In this document: positions 1-12,200 of the stretch, in pieces
How the letters are laid out: every line of letters begins with the position of its first letter
How positions within the stretch are numbered: position 1 is the first letter of the stretch
DNA from: Fragum whitleyi
Lineage: Eukaryota; Mollusca; Bivalvia; Cardiida; Cardiidae
DNA length: 64,000 nt
Assembly: GCA_948146395.1 (NCBI GenBank)
Contig: OX411544.1
Coordinates: 61,279,856 to 61,343,855 of the forward strand
Reading direction: 5' to 3'
Translations under genes and position numbers: made by a program
The notes under the pieces: generated by a model
Database searches by the model: none
The model's input: only the letters and a program-made list of their open reading frames with translations
What the model was told of the DNA's origin: nothing

Positions 1-1342
1 ATTTTGTTAAATTTTTCATAGAAATCAGTTACCAAAAATTCAAATCATTTTCAACAACTTTATCATTTCAACTCGTTTTGACATTTCATAATCTCTAAAC
101 AGGTGCATTTATGTCTATAAAAGAAACATCATGGAGTAGACCAAAGCATAGGAACTCGTAATTTTAATGAAATGCACGATATCTGATGTCTGTTAAATTG
201 CATCGACTTAACAGCAATCTGTGTACATGTAATCTTGCAGTTTTTAATTATATCTTTCTGCCTCGGGAAATGAATGTTTGGTAAAGAAAATCATTGGGCA
301 TGGCCATCTGATTCTTATTTTAATTTTGCAACCAACCCAGTGCAAACGAAAACCCTTGAAAAATGTCTATATTCAATGGATGCATGTAGGCACTGAGGGT
401 TCGTTATGGCTAAAGGAGGGACTTTCTTGCTGACCGTAAGTATATACTAAAAAGGCGATGCATATCAAGATAATGATTATCGGTATTTACTTTAATACCA
501 CGGAGAAAATATCAGACTACGGCTAAGCGAGACTGCTCTAGTATTGCTTGATTTGCAAAGCTGAAGGAAATTCTTGGAAAGTTTTTCTATGGTTGATATG
601 GCTTCAAAGAAATAAACATATACTTCAAGTTTTCTTAAGTATATAGGTTGAAATTAATATGGAACAACAAATAGATTAGATATGAACCGACATTGTTATA
701 ACCGCTTCAAGCGCAAAACTCCTGCAGTTCACTGTTCCGGTGACAGCTATGCCCATTCAAATCTAAAGAAACAGATTTTGACCAACTAGATTTCATTTGT
801 CATAGAAGCGAAGAGGTAAGTGCTTTTTAGAAATCACCAACAATAAGCATGTTGTTTTGGTTTGGAAGACGTGTGAAACATGCACAGTGACAAGGAAAAT
901 TTCTTTAAGCCAAGACAGAATAATAATGATTGTTTTTTACAAGCCATTTTAAAATAAGACCCACAAGAACAGCTCGATAACATCGAAAACTTTAAAGTTC
1001 GATTTATTAATGAAACTTCTAAGTCATGGAAACAGCTTCTGTGATCATCGAAATATATCATCATTCCTTGCACTGAGTCTCTTGACTATTTCAGTTCGAA
1101 ACAATAAAGACAGTAACTGTGGCAACTGAGAAGAAGATATAGTAAAGTGATTGTGAAGATCAGAACACTCATGATTACCACATTACAGATCGAGCCATTG
1201 TCTCCATCAGTAAAATTGTCTATAAATTGTGTTTCTCATTCGACAAAAATAGATTAATTCTCCTTCTTGACCTTACACCTCTCCACAATCCTGTATCTTC
1301 AAATCCATCAGTAAAACGGGTGTGGTGACCATGGCTGTGTGC
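1..1342. other. Non-coding, no feature recognised
   Basis: AT-rich sequence downstream (in transcript sense) of the last TAF1A-like exon seen. Short open frames exist, including one of 79 codons on the minus strand at 834-1073, but none has splice-site context or recognisable protein similarity. Probably intron of the TAF1A-like gene. Confidence 0.5.
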
Positions 1343-1895
1343 TTAAAGCTACTCTTTCACAGTTCATCTAGAACAATTACAAATCTGGTTCTTAGATTCG
1401 GAAATTTGTGCTTTTTTCGATGTTTAAGAATCGCACATGGGTATGGCACTAACAACAACTCTTTAAAAAATGTAGCTTGAATGTTCGAATCGGCAAGGTC
1501 AGCGAGGAACTTATCTTTTTATATCCAGTCTATAAATTTCGAAATTGTTAATTTTCATGTATAATGTTTTATTTTCGCATGTTTCGATATGAAGTTCCCC
1601 AATTGAAAAATACTTCGACATTGACCTTTGAAAGAATGGGACAAACAGAAGGAATTGCATGCGTAAAAAGTTGACTCAAAATTTAAGAATAATATTTTAG
1701 GCGTAAGCCGCGTTAGTAGTTGCTTTATTTTTTCAGAATGAAATACGCTAAATTCAGAAATATCTGTCTTTTTTTTCCTTACAAGATCGAATCGTTTTAT
1801 TGTAGAGTTTTTTTTACACGATAATCATAATTTCCAATTAATTTAAAAAAAATTTCAAAAATCGCATTTCCCAATCTGTTAAAGAGCAGCTTTAA
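1343..1895. mobile_element. TTAA-flanked MITE, copy 1
   Basis: Begins TTAA then AGCTACTCTTTCACAG and ends with the inverse, AAAGAGCAGCT then TTAA. A second copy lies at 50545-51109 with the same ends, similar length (553 against 565 bp) and similar interior (for example GGTTCTTAGATTCGGAAAT near the left end). The TTAA at both ends of both copies suggests a TTAA target duplication of piggyBac type. No transposase is present. Confidence 0.75.
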
Positions 1896-3104
1896 TTAAT
1901 ATAGCAAGTTTGATACAGTCGACCGGGGTTACATATTTCAGGTTTTTAGACTTGTGTAGGAAAGCTTCAAACTATAGACTAGTTTCCCCTTTTATTTGCA
2001 GGATATTCAAACTTTCACAAATGGGCTTCAACAAGCGCCAATAATCATGTGTAGGCTTTGGATATTTGATTTTTTTTTATAATTCTACCCTCATCAAATA
2101 ACCCTGCTTAATTTAATGAGGCTCGAGAAAGGTTTACGACAAGAAATTGATTTTCTCCCACCTATCATAAGGCAAAGTGTCCATGTTGGTTCATATGCGC
2201 TCATTAAAGTCCAGTTAAATTGATTAAACATCTCGTTTTTGGAATTTTGATCGACATTTTGTTTCAACCATTAAAAAATCAATTGCAGCAATTTTGGTAC
2301 CCGTGAACACCATTAGAAGTGCCGTTGTTTTTTAAACCCAACTTCGGAAACTCATTGCCAGGCTCCTATGGGATTCTTTGCAAGCCAATCAAAAGGACTA
2401 TTAGACTTTAAGTAGGGGCTTATTGTTTATTATACCAAATCTTTCTTTAATACAATAACAGATGAAAGTAATTGGAGAACGGTTCAACCGCAATGAAAAT
2501 AACCTTTTTTTATGATCCTTATTCAAAAAAGCAACCAGATCAGTTAACATGGGCTATTATGCCGGAGAGCCCATAAAATCCTGAAATGGTTATAGAGAAC
2601 ATGGAACTGCAAGTATTTCAATGCCAACCAACACTTTATACCAAACAGAGCTTAAAAATCATTCCTAAACAAAATAATGTTTTTTCTTTACCCATTAATA
2701 GGAAAAATCCGAAATTGCTATTTTTGGGCTCTGTGAGAAAATAGTGGAAAAGCTTTTGAAAAAGGGTTACTGTATTTTCTAAAATGTTCTAACACTAAAT
2801 ACAATGTTCACCTAAAGAAATCATTTAAGAAGAACAAAAAAACGCCTTTCCTGAACCTAGTAATAGGAAATTTTTTTGCCCATATGAGCTCCTTTGAGAG
2901 CCCATAAAATCAGAGAACCGACTCGAAAAATTTGGACCCGCATTGTTTCCGATTGCTTGACCCATAAACAATCAATTAAGGCCAAAAAATCAATTTCAGC
3001 ACGAAAATCCTACGAGATTACATAAGGCACCGCACTTATAAGGGGATATGTTTTTTTTGCTTGTCCCAATCTTAAGTTTCATCTCATCTTTTACAGAAAT
3101 TCAC
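1896..3104. other. Non-coding stretch, probable intron
   Basis: No exon or complete element recognised. The words GAGAGCCCATAAAATC near 2566 and GAGAGCCCATAAAATCAGAG near 2894 repeat in the same orientation, so part of this stretch is probably a decayed repeat. Confidence 0.4.
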
Positions 3105-3255
3105 CTTCAGAGACTGTGCTTTGATTGTGGGCAATTTCATCTTGAAGATGCATCTTCCATTCTTCATACAGGACAAGTCCATGATGTGCCTGTAAATGGT
3201 CCTGAAGTTGTAAATCTTCTTTTTCTGTACCCAAACTCCTGCCTATACTCAAATC
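3105..3255 (-). CDS. TAF1A: TAF1A-like coding exon 4
   Basis: A 151-bp exon with acceptor TTTGTAG and donor GTGAAT. It enters in phase 0 with DLSIGRSLGTEKEDLQLQDH and continues to EIAHNQSTVSE plus one base. A MITE ends about 19 bp before the acceptor. Truncated copies of the first half of this exon lie upstream in transcript sense at 4165-4230 and 5588-5662. Confidence 0.7.
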
Positions 3256-6200
3256 CTACAAACAATACAATATACAGTCAAACTCGTATTAAGGGACCAC
3301 TACAGGGACCGCCAAAAAGCGGACGAATAAGAAAATAGTCGCTTATTACATGTTTTGATTACAAATAAAAAATATACTTTTTGATTGAATATGCATATAA
3401 TTGTGATATTCTCAAAACCCTATGTTGTTACATCTCCAAAGAATCGTCTTATTGAAGACAATTCTGTTGAGTTTTAGCAACATTGGATTCATTTTCAATA
3501 ATAATTTCAATAATTTCAACAATACCGTCTTTTAAGGAAATTCTTATTTATAGAAGGGTTTTTTCAAGCGGTCGCTCAATAAAAATGGTCGTTCAATACA
3601 TGTGGTTGCTCAAGTATGATTGACTGTACATGTTAAGGTAATGGACTTGTTCTAGTTCCAAAACATTTTGGAAGTCATTAAAATTAACAGTATTAACCGA
3701 GGTTTCCCAATGATTTCATACAGAAACTAGGCTTGACATTGTGAACGATTTAAAGTTCCAAAATATTGGGGAAACTATAGTTACTGGTCCACCATCTTAA
3801 GTAGACATGTCCTACTTGAGAAATTATTGAGGCAAAACAAAAGCATCGCCTACAAGTGCCTACGCTCGGCTGTTGAGTGCTGGATGGTGGCAAAAAATCT
3901 TAGTCGAAAAGGGGCATAATTTACACAAAATGCATCTAGAATTATCCCCCTTGATAGTATAGCTTGCTCCTTTTATGATGAATATGTGTGCCTAGTTTCA
4001 GTTGAATGCCTTCAGTAGAATCAGAGATATCACAAAATGTCAAAGTTTTCGCACGACCACAACGACGACACCAAGGCTATAGAAATACCTCGGGTTTAAT
4101 CCAAAAACAGCCGAGCGAGAAAAAAAAAATTGCTTCTATTACCACACTTTTTTTTTCTCTTATTTTATATAAAATAGTCCTGAAGCTGAAAATCTTCTTC
4201 TGTTTCTGAATACTTGTCTATACTCAAATCCTACCTACAGTACAAAATACTTCTTTTCCAGAAAAATCATACTTAAGACAAGAGCCATGTTGGACATGGA
4301 CATCCCCCGCCAAGAAAGCTTGATAGTAAACTGAAGCCTAATAGATAAAAGATTCTATGTACTGTCAAAGATTTGCCTCCTATAAAATCTAAGTAATAAA
4401 AATAACAAAGGGCAATAACTCCAAAATTATGCAAGCAAGAGTTGTAGTTCAGGTGTATTGCACTTCTCCTCTAAGAGATCTATCCACCCATAAAGATTCA
4501 AGTTGATAGCTATTATACTTTAGGAGATATGCTCCAGACAAAATCTAAGTATCAAAAATAACAAAGGGCAATAACTCCAAAATTATGCAAGCAAGAGTTG
4601 CAGTTCTTGTACACTGCACTTCTCCTCTATGATATCTATCCACCCATTAAGTTTCAAGTTGATAGCTATTATACTTTAGAAGATATGCTCCAGACATAAT
4701 CTAAGTATAAAAAATAACAAAGGGCAATAACTCCAAAATTATGCAAGAAAGAGTTGTAGTTCTTGTGCACTGCACTTCTCCTCCATAAGATCTATCCACC
4801 CATAAGGTTTCAAGTTGATAGCTATTATACTTTAGGAGATATGCTCTGTGGTCAGATTGCAAGGACTCAAATAAGATGTTATCTTATACAGCAAACATAA
4901 AGGTAACAAACATTAAACTCCCTTTTTGCATGACATATTTTTAGACACAAATATCAAATACCTTATGGTAAAGGGCATCTGATTTGCTACTGAAATGTGA
5001 AATTTCATCAAATTCTGAGCATGAGACTAGGAGAAATGAAAGAATAACTGTATTTTACGCGCTAGCGTAAAGGTAACAAACATTTAGCCCCCTTTTTCCA
5101 TGATATTTTTTTTTTACGTTAATTTCAAATTGTTTATAGTAAAGAGCATCTGATTTGCTACTCAAATATGAAATTTCACTAAATTCTGACTGTTGGACTA
5201 GGAGAAATTTGGGAAAAACTGTTTTTAACCCTAAGTCCCCTTTTCCTGTGACGAGGCCTCAAATCCAAAAACCGTCACATATGCATCATCACAATATCAT
5301 AGGGAGTTCACATGGTAAGTTTCATTTGATTTGGCCCAAGGGTTATGGAGAAATAGGTGGGGACGGACGGACGGACGGAATTACTATTTTACATTTATTT
5401 GGTAAGTTTCATTTGATTTGGCCCAAGGGTTATGGAGAAATAGGTGGAAATGGACGGATGGACGGACGGACGGACGGACAGACAGACGAAGCGGCGGCTA
5501 TATGCTCTCCCTTCGGGGAGCATAAAAAATATTGTGGTAAAAGAAGAAATTGCTTGTAACAAGCAATTTCTCTCGTTCCAATAATATTTAATTTGAGATA
5601 GAAACATCCTGAAGTCGTAAATCTTCTTCCTCCGTACCTGTTTTCTTACATTCACTCAAATTCCAAAAATAAGTGTGCTAGTCAAATATACATCAAAACA
5701 TTATTATGTGTTAGAATTGTTTGTTTGAATAGGGTTTAATGCTGCTTTCAGCTATCTTTCAATTACATTGCCGCAGTTTGAGCACCTAACAATAGATTCC
5801 TAGTTTATCTCACACCGGTACTATCATTGCATCCTTTCCTAGTCTCCAGCTGCTATTCCACAAAGGTCTTCCATTGGTGGGAGACAAATTGCCGGAAAGG
5901 ATGAATGACACCAATGAAGATTGAAACGGTGACCTTGTGATTGACAGGTAGATACGCTACAAACAGAGCTATGACGGGGGCTTAATTATGTGTTAGAATA
6001 TGACCAAGCCCTGACAATACATGTATGTGCAAGGTTAGGTAACAAGTAACAAGCAACTTTAACATTTCTAAAGTACAATGTATTTCTTTCTATATTAGAT
6101 GGATTCTCCACAAATTAAATCACTTCTCATTGTAATCAGTAACCTCTTTCAATTTGGACCAGTCTAAAAATCTAAGTCGGAAAAAGGGACATAATTTGCA

Positions 6201-9200
6201 CAAATTGCATCTAGAATTATCCCCCTTGATAGAATAAGTTGTTTTTTCGATGGTGAGCATGACTGTGTGATAAGTTTCAAGTGAATACTTGAGCAAATCA
6301 GAGGTATCGCAAAATGTCAAAAGTTTCGTACAACAAAGACGATGACAACAATGACAGCAAGGCTATAGCAATACCTCAGGTTTTCTCGGATATCAGCCAA
6401 ACAAAAATTGATAGATATTTTCTAAACAGTGTTCTAGAATTGGTATATTAAGTGCTTTCTAAAAGATTATCAAGACTTTTCAGTGTATCTTCAATGACTT
6501 AAAATATTAATCATAGGAAAAACACTGAAATTCTTATACAGTAAAACTTGTGTTTAGGGACCACTTAGGGGACCATCAAAAAGCGGTCGTTTATGGGAAT
6601 GGTTGCTTTATACAAAATATAATGTTCATTGTGACAGGTCATTTTGACAGCATTTATAAATTGTTGGTCAAGTGGTAATGAATCTTATGATGTTTGAACC
6701 CATTAGAAATGTCTTATTGAAACAATTCTAATGGGCTCCAACAACAGAAGATTCAATGAAAACCAATTTTTCGTTAAGAATATCCTTTTTTACAGAGATT
6801 TTGCTCACTGTGAATGGACTTTATATGGTGGTCGCTTGTAATATTGGTAACTTGGTAGTTTGTTTGTTTGTTTGTTTGAATGGGCTTTACACCGCTTTCA
6901 ACAATTTCACAGTTATATCACGGCGGCCAGAGCACCTAACAATGGATTCCTGGTATTTCTTTCACCTGTACTACCATTACACCCTTTACTACCCACCGGG
7001 GATCGAACCCACAACTTCCAGATTGGAAGTCTTATGCCTAACCAACTGCTTGAGCAATATTTACTGTAAAATAACATGAACTGTTTTTGATTAGAGTATC
7101 AATGAACAATGATAGTAAATCAAGTTTTCATACTACCTGGCACACAGTTTTAGCCATCTCAATGTCACCATTTCTCAAACAGAATGAAATGTAGTCAATA
7201 GCAACCTCTGTATTGGATAAACATTTCACAGCCTTCCTCACTTTCCTGCAATATTTAACACTTATTCCTTGTCATGCTGAATAAAAAATCTCGGCAAAAT
7301 CACAGCAGAGGACTAAACGCTTGAAACCAGAGGATCTAGATGATCCTATGCCACTTACCATAGTTTCCTTGACCTTTCAGACAACATATAAATCATACTG
7401 GTAGAAGTCAATTAGAGATGTATTTAATTTTAAGTGTGAGGCTTGTTTCAGAAGATTATTGTTGATAATTTAATTGTTACTGTTTCTTTGTAAAATGGGA
7501 CGTGCACAGTAGTGTCCATGCCCATTCCGAACATCACTTGGCCATTTCCATAAGCTGCAACAGACCTCAAATGTATATAAGGCGGAAGGGTATGTATCAA
7601 AATTGTGCATTTTGTTAGGCGGAACTAGTGTAAGGAAACTAGCGCGGAAACAACTGTTGCTATCTTTAGACTGATATCTTTTACAGTCAAAAACAGCTAA
7701 AAATACTTAATTTTTGAGAATAATTAGTCATTCTCAAAAATTAAGATTTTTCAGCCGTAATTTAAGAATCTAAAGATATTAATAAGAGGATAAGATGGTT
7801 TCACATCAGTGACTTAAACGAGTAGCGTTGGCATCGTCAATTGTTTTCACTCAAAGTTTCTAGGGCTAATGCCATTTTAACTGACAACATCGAGTTTTTC
7901 CAAGGGTTTGCCATATTTTTTAAAAATGGTCTGTCTATGTACATTGGAGGTTGATCATGAGATTGGCTGAGTGGTGTTCTGAATGTGTCCATGCCCTGGG
8001 GCATGATATTGAATAAACTTGGAATAGGTCTAGATGATGCAGCATATCAAATATGAAGCTGTCTGTCTTCTGTTTTTACAGTGGAAGATTTTTCAGGATT
8101 TCATTCTTGGTATGGAATATGGAATGTGCCATGACACAGGCCAAAAAGAGCACCGCCTACGGGTGCCTACGCTCGGCTGTTGAGTGCTGGATGGTGGGAA
8201 AAAATCTAAGTCGAAAAAGGGGCTTAATTTGCACAAAATGCATATAGAGTTATCCCCCTTGATAGTAAAGGTTGCTCTTTTGATGGTGAACATGTGTGCC
8301 AAGTTTCAAGTGAATGCCTTCAGTAGAACCAGAGATATAACAAAATGTCAAAGTTTTCGCATGACGACAACGATGACAATGACGACAACGACACAGAGGC
8401 TATAGCAATACCTCAGGTTTTCCGAAAACAGCCATGCTAAAAAAGACCCAGAGACATGAAATGATCAAACTTGGTAGAGATCCATTAGTTGATGATACAT
8501 GCCAGAAAGAAAGCTTTATCTGTCTGCTGGTTACAGTGAAGAAGAAAATTTAAGATTTCTTTTATTTGTTCCTACCTTATTAACTCTAATAATAGTACCT
8601 TCCCTAATAGAAGTACCCTTACATTTTTTACTAAGAAAAGCCACTTCTTATGCCTAAATTTTAGGAACTTTTTGAGACTTCTTCTCTAATTACTAAGCCG
8701 GCTGACTATAGTCAAAACTTGTTCCAACTTGATAGAATGTGAAGGGGTTTTTTTTCAAAATACATTGTATTTACTTTATGGAGTCATTTTATGAATGATG
8801 GATAATATAGTCGGTTTCACTTCTATATGGACTAACATTTCAGCAAAATTCTCTAAATTCTATGGATGAAATGTAGTCTTTTCTTATCTACCCATATTTC
8901 TATCTTATACCATGAAGAATTTTGATTTTCAGATTTTTTGACAGTAAAATAAATATTTTGTCTGTCCATCTACATGGTTAATTTTTGACCTATCATACCT
9001 ACTAGTAACTGTGAGAAAACCGAACAGCCCTAAAAAAATAGCTCTAATTTGATTAGGGGTGTTAAGTCAAAAGCGTAGGATTTAAAGTAACTCATTAAAC
9101 AAGAGGACCATGATGGTCCTAGATCGCTCACCTGACTCTCTTTGATCACTTTGACATCACATCAAGTAAAAAGGCAGATGTCATAAAGAAGATAATTTCT

Positions 9201-12200
9201 ACGTTAAACCAAGTTTCACTAAGTTTGGGACATATTTGTGGCCATTAGAGTTATTTCAAGTAAATTATCATTAAGACTCCTTTTCCTGTGATATGGCATG
9301 AATCCCTTCCGTTTTCAACAGAGTTCATTCTTTTGACCTGGCAAACATTTAGACCAAGTTAAATGAAGATTGGACCATATTTGTGGCATCTAAAGCTCTT
9401 AAAAGAAAATTGTCATTATGGCCCCTTTTCCCGTGATATGGCACAGGCCCTTTCCATTTTCAAAAAGGGTTCATCTTTGAGACCTATCAAACATTCTGAC
9501 CAAGTTTCATGAAGATTGGGCCATATTTGTGGCCATCAGAGTGTAAACAAGAAAATTGTCATTAAAGCCCCTTTTCCCTTGATATGGCATGGATCCTTCC
9601 CATTTTCAATTGGGTTCATCATTGTGACCTTACCAACATTCTGACCAAGTTTCATGAAGATTGGGTCATATTTGTGGCCTCTAGAGTGTAAACAAGAAAA
9701 TTGTCATTAAGGCCCTTTTTCCCGTGATATGGCATGGATCCTTCCCATTTTCAATAGGGTTCATCCTCACAGGGTATAACGTGCCACGCCGACACCAGAA
9801 GGTTCATGGACACCTGATCGATTTTTTCGATACGGAACTAACGGTGGGGCAAGTTTTTGACTGATTTGTAAACCAAAATAATCATTTTCATTTCAATTTT
9901 TAGTATCACTGTCGAGATAAATGGTTCTTCTTTTAGGAAGTAAAAGGGGAGAGTGACAACTAAGCAAAATGAGCGAGTTCTAGCCCTAGGAGTGAGTGAC
10001 TTTGCTCGTTTTTTAGGTTTGTCATTAATTTTTTGTCAAACAACCTGACTATTCTTCATTGTTTGTGTTTGTTTAAACACATTTATGTATCCTCTACACA
10101 CATTCCAAATTTCTCGGCAAAAGATCCACATAAAGCGAAGATATTCGTACTTTTATTGGCATGGGTAGCGAAAAATATGGTAACTAGACACCCCCTGAAT
10201 TTCTTTCGATTGGAAATCGAAACCAGAGTTTAAGAAAGGGGGTGTCTAGTTATCATATTTTCAACCAATAAAAGCCAAACAGACTATACCTGTAAAACTC
10301 GCCCATCACAGAACACCGAGTCAGCTCATCAGGCTCTTTACTGATTAGTTCATATCCAACCTGGAAGAAAAACAAGAACAGAACTAATTGGATGTGGTTT
10401 AAAGCCATAAATCAAGAATCGGCTTCCCGTAAACCAGGCTTGTGACCCTCAAAAATCTGAAAATATCCTATTTTGACCCCTAAATTTTCCTGTTAAAGGA
10501 GTCAAAATGACCCTTCAATTGCTCAGTATTGCATCCTGATTCTCGATCCTTCATATCTTTAAAACAGATTCAGATGTTATATAAATCTCTTTTAAAGATA
10601 TGAAGGTAACAATTAAGGTGTTTAATCAGCATAGCCAAGAAAAAGTCACTTATCATCCAATTTATTGTTTTGACTCATCCAAGATAAGTTTTGACCCCTA
10701 GAAATTTGAAGACAAGGGGTCAATGACTCCTGAATTTGAAAAGCTAGCACAAGCCCTAAAAATGGAGTCATAATGCATCTTATCATGACTTCCTTCTTTT
10801 TCTAAAGCTATTAACCGTTTCCTGTTTTACAAAATTTTGGACCTGTCCAAATTCAAAGGTTTTGCAGACGAAAATCTAAAGTGGATTTAATTTGAAAAAT
10901 AACCATGCAGGAGAGTAAAAAATAGTGTGGAAAAAGAAGAAATTGCTTGTCAGAAGCAATTTCTTCTTTTTTCCCAATGTTTTCTCGATCTTAAAGTCAC
11001 AGGCACGTAAAAAGCAGGGATTAAACAGCAAAGTGTTAATACACTTACATCTATGCCTAGCTATCAGTTTATCAACACACTCATTATTAGCTACTCACAT
11101 GTTTGATAAGAAACAAGATGTGTTTGTAAACACCAATGCCCATGTGACTGCCATTTTTTCAGAACAGGTGTTTGATATATAAATATGAAATCCTAGGTAG
11201 GTAAAAATGCTGCTTTATACCTACAGTTTTTCAACAGTTAGTGTCTATACCAGTCAAAAGTTAAAGCAACTTGTGATGTAATCATCATGTGAAATATGAA
11301 GGCTCTATCACTTACCATTCAAAAGTTATGTCAATGTTAAAGGTCTTTTTCTGACAAACAGAGTAATTAACAGACAAAGGAACAGGGCAAAATCAATATG
11401 CCCCTGATCTATTAATGCAGGGGGCTAGTCTGTTTACTTAACACCAATACCCCTTGCAATTATAAGTAATTTTTAACATGTTTGACCTAGAAATATTCTC
11501 TTGACCTTCACAGATGACCTTGAAAGTGGTCCCACAAAAGGTCTTGTCAACAAGACAACAGACAGGTGTGTGGGTAAACAAGAGCACCGCCTACGGGTGC
11601 CTACGCTCGGCTGTCGAGTGCTGGATGGTGGGAAAAAATCTAAGTCGAAAAAGGGACATAATTTGCACAAAATGCATCTAGAGTTATCCCCCTTGATAGT
11701 ATAGGTTGCTCTTTTGATGGTGAACATGTGTGCCAAGTTTCAAGTGAATGCCTTCAGTAGAACCAGAGATATAACAAAATGTCAAAGTTTTCGCACGACG
11801 ACGACAACGACAGCGCCAACAACGACGACAACGACGACGACACGGAGGCTATAGCAATACCTCGGGTTTTCTCCGAAAACAGCCGAGCTAAAAATCATTT
11901 CAAACAAGAGCCATGTTGGACATGGGCATAAGTCCCCTACCGGCTTTGTTTGTCTCAATGTTTTCCCACGCCAATTCTATCAGGGACGTCAAAACCAGGT
12001 CTTGTTAAAGGGTTGAACAAGACTTATATGAGTTGTTGTCTCTGCTGTGCCCACTATACAATTCATGGAAGCAATAGACAGATGCAAGAAATAGTATCAA
12101 TAACAGTTACCTTGTCTGATCCAAGATGTTTTTCTTCAGTCTTGTTGGTAAGAAATGAGAACTTTCACTGGAGGTGATTAATACTGCTGCATCACCACCC

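Noticed and set aside
3048..3338. Plus-strand 96-codon frame overlapping TAF1A-like exon 4
   Set aside because: The minus-strand frame in the same place has matching splice sites and joins in phase to three other exons. The plus-strand frame runs into a MITE.
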